The position numbers and the translations under genes are program-made. A model generated the notes under the pieces. That model saw nothing but the letters and a program-made list of their open reading frames with translations, was not told the DNA's origin and searched no databases. 36,164 bases of DNA from Flavobacterium sp. (GTDB taxonomy: Bacteria; Bacteroidota; Bacteroidia; Flavobacteriales; Flavobacteriaceae): contig NZ_JANJUQ010000021.1 of NCBI RefSeq assembly GCF_024710485.1, forward strand, positions 1 through 36,164, given 5' to 3'. Positions 1 through 7,023 of this stretch are shown here, piece after piece. The first letter of the stretch is position 1. Each line of letters starts with the position of its first letter.

Positions 1-10
1 TAAAAGTGCG

Positions 11-41
11 CAAATATAGCGGAATTAAACCAAGTAACAAA
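11..41 (-). promoter_or_regulatory. Bacteroidota-type promoter reading off the left edge
   Basis: On the minus strand a TTTG (41-38) is followed after 19 bases by TATATTTG (18-11). This matches the flavobacterial consensus of a -33 TTG/TTTG and a -7 TAnnTTTG. It would start a leftward transcript a few bases before the window edge, so the next gene lies outside the window. The match is seen directly; promoter activity is inferred. Confidence 0.6.
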
Positions 42-67
42 GTGGTACTGAACGCAAAAATAAAAGC

Positions 68-1234
68 TCAAGGTGTACGGTCTTGGAGTTGGTTGATTAT
101 GGCTTGTTCTTCTTCGGTACTACTCAATCCGGAAACATCCCAATAAGTAGAAAGAATGGTGTTTTTCTTATTATAAAGCGTTTTGTCCTTAAAAACTTCA
201 CTCTCTTTGTAGCTGTAATTTTGGTTGCTGAAATTGGTGGTGACAAAATAATTCCTAACCTCAATATCCGTAGTTTTATTTTTTTCAATTCGCTCAAAAC
301 CAATCTCTTCCTTAGAACTAACTAAATAATAGTTTTCTCCATCCAATCTGTAAATTGCTTTGAAATTTGATTTGTAAATATTCTTAGCGCCAATCGCTTT
401 TTTCTCTTTAACATTTGACAAAGTTGAGGGTGAAACTGAGGTGTTGATTTCGATGATGATTTTCCTTTTCCAGTCATAAATAATTTTAAAATCATCTCGT
501 AATGCTGCGGTATTGTCTAGAGGTGTAATAAGCAAAACATAGTAATCTTGGTTAGCAGTAAACGATTTAATGAGATAATCGTATTTCTTTTTTGCCGCAG
601 GTACCAAAACCGGTTCCAAATACTTAAAATTGTAATAGTTCTCCATGATGTCATTCAGATTATACCCTAGTACATCACTGTTGATTTGGTCATAAACCAA
701 ACCAAAAGAGCGATTTTGTTCGACCAGAATGTTGCTTTTGAAATTTTTGTCTTTACCGAACAATTGAAAGTTCATCAAGCCGTCGTTGTAATATGTGTAA
801 TCACCATCCATTTTAAAAAACTCTCGCGAATAGACTTTTAATCGGGCCGGAACGGTTAATTTTTCAATCGAGTTATCAACCAAATTTTTTAATACTTTTT
901 GAGGATGTTGCCTAGTAACTATAATTTCATCCAAATCGTTTACATTGCTCTTAAGATAAATAACATTATCGGTTTTAAGCAAAGCCGAAGAACGAACAGT
1001 TACCTTGACATAAGATGAATGTGTAACCTGAATATTAGAAGAACCGTTTAGAATGAAAGTAACTTTTCCTTCCGAGTTACTTAATAACGATTGTTTGGTT
1101 TTCAAAATATAAACCGTAGCGTCTTCAACGGGCAAATCAGTATCGGCATCTTTCAGTGTTATCGCAATTTCAACACTTTGAGCCGAAACTGTAAAACCTA
1201 AAATCAGTAAAAAAAGCAGGTAGATTTGTTTCAT
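68..1234 (-). CDS. Secreted protein with N-terminal CarboxypepD_reg-like domain
   Basis: 388 aa. Residues 1-19 form a Sec signal peptide (basic MK start, Leu-rich core, cleavage after SAQ). Residues about 21-100 look like a CarboxypepD_reg-like beta-sandwich (DLPVEDATVYI, then SEGKVTF), a fold common as an N-terminal module in Bacteroidota exported proteins. The remaining 290 residues are rich in Tyr, Asn and beta-prone stretches without a motif I recognise. No TonB plug or beta-barrel C-terminus is present, so this is not a TonB receptor despite the shared first domain. It is probably periplasmic or outer-membrane associated. It is a single gene with a short leader. The domain call is firm; the function is unknown. 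Confidence 0.85.
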   Translation of the reverse strand: MKQIYLLFLLILGFTVSAQSVEIAITLKDADTDLPVEDATVYILKTKQSLLSNSEGKVTFILNGSSNIQVTHSSYVKVTVRSSALLKTDNVIYLKSNVNDLDEIIVTRQHPQKVLKNLVDNSIEKLTVPARLKVYSREFFKMDGDYTYYNDGLMNFQLFGKDKNFKSNILVEQNRSFGLVYDQINSDVLGYNLNDIMENYYNFKYLEPVLVPAAKKKYDYLIKSFTANQDYYVLLITPLDNTAALRDDFKIIYDWKRKIIIEINTSVSPSTLSNVKEKKAIGAKNIYKSNFKAIYRLDGENYYLVSSKEEIGFERIEKNKTTDIEVRNYFVTTNFSNQNYSYKESEVFKDKTLYNKKNTILSTYWDVSGLSSTEEEQAIINQLQDRTP

Positions 1235-1246
1235 TGCCGGAATTGG

Positions 1247-1279
1247 GTTTAAACAAATTTAATAATTTTTAGTTTAAAC
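1247..1279 (-). promoter_or_regulatory. Promoter -7 box between two GTTTAAAC palindromes
   Basis: The minus strand carries TAAATTTG at 1261-1254, matching TAnnTTTG, about 20 bases upstream of the start codon at 1234. The 8-bp palindrome GTTTAAAC occurs at 1247-1254 and again at 1272-1279, 25 bp apart. The first copy covers the expected transcription start and the second lies just upstream of the -7 box. No clear -33 box is seen. An operator role is a guess from the geometry. Confidence 0.4.
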
Positions 1280-1375
1280 TTAAAAAGCAATCCTATTTTA
1301 GTTAATTAAGTACGGAAATTTTAATATTAAAGTTAAAATCATTTAAAAAACTGTAAAAGCATCTAGCAGTTAAGA

Positions 1376-1410
1376 TAAAAAAACCTGAGTTTTAGCTCAG
1401 GTTTTTTTTT
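1376..1410. terminator. Intrinsic terminator after the ferredoxin gene
   Basis: CCTGAG (1384-1389) pairs with CTCAGG (1396-1401). The stem is extended by flanking A and T runs and has a six-base loop. On the minus strand the stem is followed by a run of T residues immediately after the ferredoxin stop codon. The A/T flanks make it potentially bidirectional. Confidence 0.8.
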
Positions 1411-1759
1411 ATTCGTTGTGTAAAAATGATTGTCTATTGAGTAAGGTTTCTTCACTTTCCACGTGATTGTCATCAGGCACACAGCAATCCACCGGACAAA
1501 CGGCTGCACATTGTGGCTCTTCGTGAAAACCTTTACATTCGGTACACTTGCTAGGTACAATATAATAAATATCGTCAGAAATCGGAGTTTGAGCCGCATC
1601 GGCATCTACTTCGGTACCGTCGGGTAAAATTACTTTTCCTCTCAATTTGGTTCCGTCTTTATAGCGCCAATCGTCAGCACCTTCATAAATTGCAGTATTC
1701 GGACATTCCGGTTCACATGCCCCGCAGTTGATACAATCGTCAGTTATTATGATAGCCAT
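1409..1759 (-). CDS. 2[4Fe-4S] dicluster ferredoxin
   Basis: 116 aa soluble electron carrier. The first cluster motif is C-x2-C-x2-C-x3-C-P ([12 protein letters not shown], about residues 10-21). The second is C-x2-C-x8-C-x3-C-P ([18 protein letters not shown], about 72-89), the spacing of Allochromatium-type 2[4Fe-4S] ferredoxins with an insert between cysteines 2 and 3. About 50 residues separate the motifs, so the protein is longer than a clostridial ferredoxin. The C-terminal tail is acidic. The cytoplasmic redox partner is unknown. The gene diverges from the acyl-CoA reductase gene, with which it shares a palindromic promoter region, and ends at a strong terminator. Confidence 0.93.
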   Translation of the reverse strand: MAIIITDDCINCGACEPECPNTAIYEGADDWRYKDGTKLRGKVILPDGTEVDADAAQTPISDDIYYIVPSKCTECKGFHEEPQCAAVCPVDCCVPDDNHVESEETLLNRQSFLHNE

Positions 1760-1767
1760 TTTTTAAT

Positions 1768-1800
1768 AGTTTGGAGTTTGGAGTTCAGAGTTTGTAGTTT
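1768..1800 (+). repeat. Tandem heptamer array, unit AGTTTGG (about 4.7 copies)
   Basis: Five consecutive 7-base units start at 1768, 1775, 1782, 1789 and 1796. The first two are AGTTTGG, the third AGTTCAG, the fourth AGTTTGT, and the last is truncated to AGTTT. The array lies just upstream of the ferredoxin start codon, inside its predicted leader. Heptamer arrays of this flavour recur in intergenic regions of Flavobacterium genomes as far as I recall; that was not checked here. Confidence 0.75.
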
Positions 1801-1820
1801 AATGAGAAAGGCGTTATTAA

Positions 1821-1855
1821 ATTACTCCTAACTCAATACTTCTAACTCATTACTT
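1821..1855 (-). repeat. Second tandem heptamer array, opposite orientation (5 copies)
   Basis: Five 7-base units read on the plus strand as ATTACTC, CTAACTC, AATACTT, CTAACTC, ATTACTT. On the minus strand they are GAGTTAG-like, so the G-rich face is opposite to that of the first array. Alternating units give a 14-base super-period. The two arrays are separated by 20 bases and together fill most of the region between the two genes. Confidence 0.7.
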
Positions 1856-1861
1856 TTTCAC

Positions 1862-1869
1862 TAATTTTG
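1862..1869 (+). promoter_or_regulatory. -7 box for the acyl-CoA reductase gene
   Basis: TAATTTTG matches TAnnTTTG and ends 40 bases before the start codon at 1910, giving a predicted leader of about 35 bases. There is no TTG at the expected -33 position, which falls in the heptamer array. The box is the left arm of a perfect palindrome shared with the divergent promoter. Confidence 0.5.
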
Positions 1870-1871
1870 CA

Positions 1872-1902
1872 CAAAATTACAATCAAAACCATTCATAAAC
1901 AA
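1872..1902 (-). promoter_or_regulatory. Promoter for the ferredoxin gene, interlocked with the divergent one
   Basis: On the minus strand TTG (1902-1900), a 20-base spacer, then TAATTTTG (1879-1872). The predicted transcript would start near 1866 and carry both heptamer arrays in a leader of about 105 bases. The -7 box is the mirror image of the plus-strand box at 1862-1869 with two bases between them, so the two promoters cannot be occupied at the same time. Confidence 0.55.
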
Positions 1903-1909
1903 GTCACTC

Positions 1910-2968
1910 ATGTTACAAATCGAGAAAAAAAATTGTTTTATCGCTTTAGGTCGGTTTTTGAGTCAATTCAATTTTGATCAAAATCAAAAAAACGAAGCTG
2001 TATTGCACAACGATTTGTACTTTGATGCATTTGTCGATTTGATTCACGCCTCGCAATCGCACAACGGTTGGTTTACACCGGAACAAGTGTATCATGCTGT
2101 ACAATCTTGGGCCAAAGCCTTGACGGAAGATAATTTGAATGCTTGGTTGTCACGATACGAATTCTCTACTATCCAACCTAAAACTGTAGGGTTAATTTTG
2201 GCCGGAAACATTCCACTCGTGGGTTTTCACGATTTCCTTTCGGTGTTGCTGTCAGGACATAAAGTGTTGGTCAAAACTTCTTCTAACGACCAGTATTTGA
2301 TAAAGTTCTTGACCAAGTATTTAATTACTGTGTCTCCGGAAATGCAAAACTACATCACTTTTACCGATGGCAAATTAGAGAACTTTGAGGCTGTTATTGC
2401 TACCGGAAGCAACAATACCGCTCGTTATTTTGAGTTTTATTTCAAAGATAAACCCAGCATCATTCGCAAAAATCGCAATTCGGTGGCACTGTTAACCGGA
2501 ACAGAAAGTCATGATGATTTAGTGCGTTTGGGTGAAGATATTTTCCGCTACTTTGGTTTGGGTTGTCGCAATGTTTCCAAACTTTTTGTACCGAAAGACT
2601 ACGATTTTCAGCCTTTTTTTAAGGCCATATACGAATACAAAGACGTTATTTTTTACGAGAAATATTCCAACAATTACGACTATAACAAAGCTGTTTTCCT
2701 GATGAGTAATTTTAAATTACTCGATAACGAATTCCTAACTTTAAAAGAAGACAGTAGCTACGCCTCACCTATTGCCTCTGTTTTTTATGAATACTATGAA
2801 GATTTGGATGCTGTAAAACAGCGATTGGAAAACGACAAAGACCAAATTCAGTGTGTGGTTTCCAATGGTTTGACGCCCAACAGTATTCCATTTGGAAAAA
2901 CCCAGCAACCAGAACTTTGGGACTATGCAGATAATGTTGATACTTTGCAGTTTTTGCAACAAATTTGA
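1910..2968 (+). CDS. LuxC-type acyl-CoA reductase
   Basis: 352 aa, cytoplasmic, no signal peptide. The sequence fits the LuxC/acyl-CoA reductase family in the aldehyde dehydrogenase superfamily: an LAGNIPLVGFHDFLSVLLSG segment (about 98-116), a VIATGSNNTARYFEFYF segment (about 162-178), and the nucleophile region YFGLGCRNVSK with candidate catalytic Cys219. Family members reduce an activated fatty acyl group to an aldehyde with NADPH. There is no luxA, luxB, luxD or luxE nearby, so bioluminescence is not implied; the aldehyde's purpose is unknown. The gene diverges from a ferredoxin gene and is followed by serC after 133 bases. Confidence 0.85.
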   Translation: MLQIEKKNCFIALGRFLSQFNFDQNQKNEAVLHNDLYFDAFVDLIHASQSHNGWFTPEQVYHAVQSWAKALTEDNLNAWLSRYEFSTIQPKTVGLILAGNIPLVGFHDFLSVLLSGHKVLVKTSSNDQYLIKFLTKYLITVSPEMQNYITFTDGKLENFEAVIATGSNNTARYFEFYFKDKPSIIRKNRNSVALLTGTESHDDLVRLGEDIFRYFGLGCRNVSKLFVPKDYDFQPFFKAIYEYKDVIFYEKYSNNYDYNKAVFLMSNFKLLDNEFLTLKEDSSYASPIASVFYEYYEDLDAVKQRLENDKDQIQCVVSNGLTPNSIPFGKTQQPELWDYADNVDTLQFLQQI

Positions 2969-3101
2969 TTATCAAATTCTCAATAAATGTTATAAACTAA
3001 AACGATTTCGTTAATAATATTGGTTTATTATTGCGGAATTCTAACTGCTTATTTTAACCCTATTTCCGAAATTTGCGCTTTAATTTTTTGGAAATGCTAT
3101 T

Positions 3102-4196
3102 ATGAAAAAACACAACTACAGCGCCGGACCGTGCATACTACCTCAGGAAGTTTTTGAAAAATCGGCTCAAGCCGTTTTAGACTTTAACCAGTCCGGTTTG
3201 TCCATTTTAGAGATTTCGCATCGCAGTAAAGATTTTGTGGCTGTTATGGACGAAGCTAGGGCTTTGGTTTTGGAACTTTTAGGGTTGGAAGGCAAAGGTT
3301 ATCAAGTATTATTCTTGCAAGGTGGTGCCAGCTTAGAATTCTTAATGGTGCCTTACAATTTGATGAAAACGGATGGCAAAGCGGCTTATTTGGATACCGG
3401 AACTTGGGCGAACAACGCCATTAAAGAAGCTAAATTGTTCGGAGAAACGGTTGTTGTAGCTTCATCTGCAGCTCAAAATTACAATCACATTCCAACCGAC
3501 TACACTATACCGACTGACGCAGATTATTTTCACTGCACGAGCAATAATACCATTTTTGGGACTCAGATGAAATCGTTTCCTAAAACGACTATTCCGGTGG
3601 TTTGCGATATGAGTTCAGACATTTTTTCGCGTACTCTAGATTTCTCCCAATTTGATTTGATTTATGCCGGAGCGCAAAAAAATATGGGTGCTGCCGGAAC
3701 AACTTTGGTTGTAGTCAAAGAAGAAATTTTAGGTAATACCGGGCGTTCCATTCCTAGCATATTAGATTATCAAAAGCATATTAAGGCCGAAAGTATGTTC
3801 AACACGCCTTCGGTTTTTGCGGTATATACTTGCTTGTTAACCTTACAATGGTTGAAAAAACAAGGTGGCATTGCTGCCATTGAAAAAATAAACAAAGCGA
3901 AAGCCAATTTACTCTACAATGAAATCGACAGAAATAGCATGTTCAAAGGAACTGCAGCGATAGCCGACAGAAGTTTTATGAATGCGACTTTCTTGTTGGA
4001 AAATCCTGAACTTCAACAATCGTTTGACAAAATGTGGAAAGCCGCCGGCATTTCAGGAATAACCGGACATCGTTCTGTAGGTGGTTATCGCGCTTCGATG
4101 TACAATGCGTTGCCGCTGGAAAGCGTTCAGGTATTGGTAGATGTAATGAAAGAATTTGAGTCGATGTATAGCAATCAGTCGCAATTAGCACAATAG
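3102..4196 (+). CDS. serC: Phosphoserine aminotransferase
   Basis: 364 aa PLP-dependent class V aminotransferase, normal length. It converts 3-phosphohydroxypyruvate and glutamate to phosphoserine and 2-oxoglutarate. The N-terminus has the typical NYSAGPCILP. The PLP lysine is in AGAQKNMGAAG (Lys193), and HRSVGGYRASMYNA near residue 325 is the conserved C-terminal substrate-binding stretch. It lies upstream of serA in the same direction, so two of the three steps from 3-phosphoglycerate to serine are adjacent. The intervening 124 bases hold a structured element that may affect coupling. Confidence 0.96.
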   Translation: MKKHNYSAGPCILPQEVFEKSAQAVLDFNQSGLSILEISHRSKDFVAVMDEARALVLELLGLEGKGYQVLFLQGGASLEFLMVPYNLMKTDGKAAYLDTGTWANNAIKEAKLFGETVVVASSAAQNYNHIPTDYTIPTDADYFHCTSNNTIFGTQMKSFPKTTIPVVCDMSSDIFSRTLDFSQFDLIYAGAQKNMGAAGTTLVVVKEEILGNTGRSIPSILDYQKHIKAESMFNTPSVFAVYTCLLTLQWLKKQGGIAAIEKINKAKANLLYNEIDRNSMFKGTAAIADRSFMNATFLLENPELQQSFDKMWKAAGISGITGHRSVGGYRASMYNALPLESVQVLVDVMKEFESMYSNQSQLAQ

Positions 4197-4200
4197 CCCT

Positions 4201-4280
4201 AGCCCGGATTGGAGCGGAAATCCTTTTTGTTTTTTCTTTAAAAACAAAAAGATTGGAACGAAAAGCCGGATTAAGCTTCC
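4201..4280. repeat. Structured intergenic element: hairpin flanked by direct repeats
   Basis: An 11-bp perfect stem (4224-4234 with 4240-4250, five-base loop) is flanked by two imperfect 14-base direct repeats, GATTGGAGCGGAAA at 4207-4220 and GATTGGAACGAAAA at 4251-4264, followed by AGCCGGATTAAGCTTCC. The shape resembles a family of dispersed elements I recall between Flavobacterium genes, beginning AGCCC and ending near AGCT(T)CC. It sits between serC and serA. It has no strong T tract, so it is not an obvious terminator. There is no second copy in this window. Confidence 0.55.
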
Positions 4281-4320
4281 CAAAAAAACAACATACAACT
4301 TATAAAATACAACAGAAATA

Positions 4321-5283
4321 ATGAAAGTATTAGCCAACGACGGAATTTCTAAAAGCGGGATTAAAGCCCTGGAAAAAGGTGGATTTGAAGTAATTACGAC
4401 TAAAGTTGCCCAAGAGCAAGTGGCCAATTATATCAATGCCAATGGTATTTCGGTTTTGTTAGTACGCAGTGCTACCAAGGTGAGAAAAGAATTGATTGAT
4501 GCTTGTCCGGGATTGAAAATTGTTGGTCGCGGCGGTGTTGGTATGGACAATATAGATGTGGCTTATGCCCGTTCTAAAGGCATACATGTGATTAATACAC
4601 CGGCTTCGTCATCGGAAAGTGTGGCCGAATTGGTCTTTGCGCATTTGTTTACCGGTGTTCGCTTTTTACACGATTCAAATCGAAATATGCCTTTGGAAGG
4701 TGATTCCAACTTTGAAGGTTTGAAAAAAGCTTATGCCAACGGCATTGAGTTGCGTGGGAAAACCTTAGGAATTATTGGTTTTGGCCGCATTGGTCAAGCC
4801 GTAGCTAAAATGGCTTTAGGTTTGGGTATGAAAGTGATTGCCGCGGATAAATTTGTGGACAAAGCCGAAGTGAAAGTTGATTTTTACAACGGTCAGTTTA
4901 TCAACGTTGAATTTGAAACTGAACCTTTAGAAGAAGTGTTCAAACATGCCGATTTTATTACGCTTCACGTTCCGGCTCAGGAAGGTTACGTGATTGGAAA
5001 AGAGGAATTAGCGATGATGAAAGACAGTGTAGGTATAGTGAACTGTGCTCGTGGCGGTGTGATTGATGAAGTGGCTTTGGTGGAAGCTTTGGACAGCGAA
5101 AAAGTATTGTTTGCCGGTTTGGATGTGTTTGAAAAAGAACCTACGCCGGAAATTCAGATTTTGATGCATCCGAAAATTTCGTTGACACCGCATATCGGAG
5201 CAGCGACTTTGGAAGCTCAGGACCGAATTGGTACCGAATTGGCAGAACAGATTATCAGCCTGCTACAATCGGAAAAAGCATAA
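4321..5283 (+). CDS. serA: D-3-phosphoglycerate dehydrogenase, short form
   Basis: 320 aa D-isomer-specific 2-hydroxyacid dehydrogenase. The NAD-binding motif GFGRIG is at 153-158. The catalytic Arg lies in NCARGGVIDE and the catalytic His in LTPHIGAATLEA. It oxidises 3-phosphoglycerate to 3-phosphohydroxypyruvate, the first step of serine synthesis. The protein ends shortly after the catalytic domain, so it lacks the C-terminal ACT domain by which E. coli SerA senses serine; feedback by that route is not expected. Its position behind serC supports the substrate assignment over other 2-hydroxyacid dehydrogenases. Confidence 0.92.
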   Translation: MKVLANDGISKSGIKALEKGGFEVITTKVAQEQVANYINANGISVLLVRSATKVRKELIDACPGLKIVGRGGVGMDNIDVAYARSKGIHVINTPASSSESVAELVFAHLFTGVRFLHDSNRNMPLEGDSNFEGLKKAYANGIELRGKTLGIIGFGRIGQAVAKMALGLGMKVIAADKFVDKAEVKVDFYNGQFINVEFETEPLEEVFKHADFITLHVPAQEGYVIGKEELAMMKDSVGIVNCARGGVIDEVALVEALDSEKVLFAGLDVFEKEPTPEIQILMHPKISLTPHIGAATLEAQDRIGTELAEQIISLLQSEKA

Positions 5284-5288
5284 GAATG

Positions 5289-5316
5289 AAGCCATACTGA
5301 TAAGTGTGGCTTTTTT
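5289..5316 (+). terminator. Intrinsic terminator after serA
   Basis: AAGCCATAC (5289-5297) pairs with GTGTGGCTT (5304-5312) with one T-G wobble and a six-base loop, and runs into six T residues. It starts 6 bases after the serA stop codon. Confidence 0.85.
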
Positions 5317-5379
5317 ATTTTAACATCTTTAAAACAATTTTTAATATTGAATTACTTAATTTTATAGAAAATTGAGTTT

Positions 5380-5811
5380 ATGAAGACATTAGTTTCTGTA
5401 ATCGGTTTATTCTTGCTCATCATAGGCTGTAACAGCTCAAAGACCATAGCAGACAATAATGGAAATGCATTGGCAAAAGTATCGGACACTGTAAAAATTG
5501 CCAACGACAGTTTGGAGTATGAAGTGACTATCATTGATCCGGGATTTAGTACATGGTTAGCCGGAAGAGCTTTGCCACGAGGCTATTACTCTGAAAGTTA
5601 TTTGGAAGTTAAAAACCAATTCTATGTTGCCGAATGGAATCGCAGAGCCATGCAACCGAATTTATACGATCCGAATTTGTATGAAATGCAGATAAACTAC
5701 GACATGAACATTCATTACGGTTACGAAGTAAACTACTTGATTTATAATTACTTTATTTATTTTCAAAACCATTACAATCAAAGACTCGGCGGATTTGTTC
5801 CGAGTCGATAA
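5380..5811 (+). CDS. Small lipoprotein, DUF6146-like
   Basis: 143 aa. The N-terminus is a lipoprotein signal with lipobox IIGC and lipidated Cys17, followed by Asn/Ser. The mature part has DPGFSTWLAGRALPRGYYSESYLEVKN-type sequence and a Tyr/Asn-rich second half. It resembles the DUF6146 family of Bacteroidota from memory. The function is unknown. It is separated from serA by a terminator and followed after 27 bases by a small membrane protein gene, so these two may form a unit. Lipidation and export are well supported; the family name is tentative. Confidence 0.75.
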   Translation: MKTLVSVIGLFLLIIGCNSSKTIADNNGNALAKVSDTVKIANDSLEYEVTIIDPGFSTWLAGRALPRGYYSESYLEVKNQFYVAEWNRRAMQPNLYDPNLYEMQINYDMNIHYGYEVNYLIYNYFIYFQNHYNQRLGGFVPSR

Positions 5812-5838
5812 TCTCTTATCTTTACCAAAAATTATTGT

Positions 5839-6159
5839 ATGGCAAGTTTTAGAGAACGTTGGAATATCAAATCAAATTGGCAGGCCTTTGTTATTATTGT
5901 AGTATTTGCCATAACCGGTTCAACATCAGCCTATCTTTCGAAACCCTTTTTGGAATTGTTTGGCATTACCAGAGAAAGCATTTCAGGGTGGATTTATTAT
6001 CCGCTTTACATCATACTCATCTTCCCTATTTATCAGGTTTTATTGGTTAGTTTCGGATTTATATTCGGCCAATTTACTTTCTTTTGGGCTTTTGAGAAAA
6101 AAATGCTCAAAAGTATGGGATTGGGTTTTTTATTTCCGGATAAAAAAAATCCCGAGTAA
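5839..6159 (+). CDS. Small two-helix membrane protein, DUF6787-like
   Basis: 106 aa. Two hydrophobic segments are visible, at about 16-38 and 50-80, separated by a short polar loop (LFGITRESISGWIYYP). The N-terminal motif FRERWNIKSNWQ is typical of the DUF6787 group in Flavobacteriia, as far as I recall. It is an inner membrane protein of unknown function. It follows the lipoprotein gene by 27 bases. Its stop codon lies inside the left arm of the terminator hairpin shared with the convergent folE gene. Confidence 0.75.
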   Translation: MASFRERWNIKSNWQAFVIIVVFAITGSTSAYLSKPFLELFGITRESISGWIYYPLYIILIFPIYQVLLVSFGFIFGQFTFFWAFEKKMLKSMGLGFLFPDKKNPE

Positions 6160-6176
6160 AACTACTCAGGATTTTA
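6143..6176. terminator. Bidirectional terminator between the small membrane protein gene and folE
   Basis: AAAATCCCGAGTA pairs with TACTCAGGATTTT with one C-A mismatch and a short loop. On the minus strand the stem is followed by a run of eight T residues, a strong signal for folE. On the plus strand the T run is only four long. Confidence 0.75.
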
Positions 6177-6205
6177 ACCCAAAAAATACTCAATTAACTA
6201 AAAAT

Positions 6206-6874
6206 TTATTTCTCTTTTATCAAGTTGAAGAAATCATTTCTGTTTTCTTTATCATTAAAAATACCGCCGTATTGTATGGTAGAAGTGTAACTGCTTTCAT
6301 CTTCTATACCTCTGCTGGAAACACACAAATGCTTGGCTTCCATCACAACAATAACATTTTCAGTATCTAAAACGGTTTTCAATTCGTTAAAAATTTGCAT
6401 GATCAATCGCTCTTGCACTTGCGGACGACGAGCGTAATAATCAACGATGCGATTCAATTTCGACAAACCGATAACTTTCCCGCTGGAAACGTAACCAATA
6501 TGCGCTTTTCCAATGATAGGTAAAAAGTGGTGTTCGCAGGTTGAGTTAAAACTGATATCCGCTTCTACCAACATTTTGTCGTATTGGTAAGAATTGTCGA
6601 AAACAGATATCTTTGGTTTGTTCGCAGGATTCAAGCCCGAGAAAATTTCATCGATAAACATTTTCGCTACTCGATGTGGTGTTCCTCTTAAACTGTCATC
6701 GGTCATATCTAATCCCATTTCCTGCATGATTTGGTAGAAATGGTGTTCAATTACTTTTTTCTTGTCAGCATCTGATTTATCAAAAGCATCAGGACGAAGT
6801 GGTGTGTCTGCAGAAGTCATTTGATGATTGTCGCCTATCAGTTCAAATAATTCTTTTTCAATGGTAGTGTTCAT
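6206..6874 (-). CDS. folE: GTP cyclohydrolase I
   Basis: 222 aa, normal length. It converts GTP to 7,8-dihydroneopterin triphosphate, the first step of folate (and pterin/queuosine precursor) synthesis. Zinc and active-site motifs are present: STCEHHFLPIIGKAHIGY (Cys and His ligands), SKLNRIVDYYARRPQVQERL, and HLCVSSRGIED with the second zinc Cys. The N-terminal 40 residues are variable, as in other bacterial FolE proteins. It is a single gene on the minus strand, convergent with the preceding small membrane protein gene. Confidence 0.96.
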   Translation of the reverse strand: MNTTIEKELFELIGDNHQMTSADTPLRPDAFDKSDADKKKVIEHHFYQIMQEMGLDMTDDSLRGTPHRVAKMFIDEIFSGLNPANKPKISVFDNSYQYDKMLVEADISFNSTCEHHFLPIIGKAHIGYVSSGKVIGLSKLNRIVDYYARRPQVQERLIMQIFNELKTVLDTENVIVVMEAKHLCVSSRGIEDESSYTSTIQYGGIFNDKENRNDFFNLIKEK

Positions 6875-6896
6875 AAGAATTAATATTTTTGTTCAA

Positions 6897-6904
6897 CAAA
6901 AGTA
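6897..6904 (-). promoter_or_regulatory. -7 box upstream of folE
   Basis: The minus strand carries TACTTTTG, a match to TAnnTTTG, 22 bases before the folE start codon. No TTG is seen at the expected -33 distance, so this rests on the -7 box and its position only. Confidence 0.45.
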
Positions 6905-7023
6905 CGAAATGATTAAACAGAAAAAAGTAATTAACATAACTTTATTACTTATTCAACGATAAAAAAAATTGATTCAAAGTTTAAAAATCAAAATACTTTG
7001 TTACTTTGTGAAAAATTCGATTA

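Noticed and set aside
1363..1605. Minus-strand 80-aa ORF overlapping the ferredoxin gene
   Set aside because: It is a frame shadow: the ferredoxin frame has all eight cluster cysteines and a matching start and terminator.
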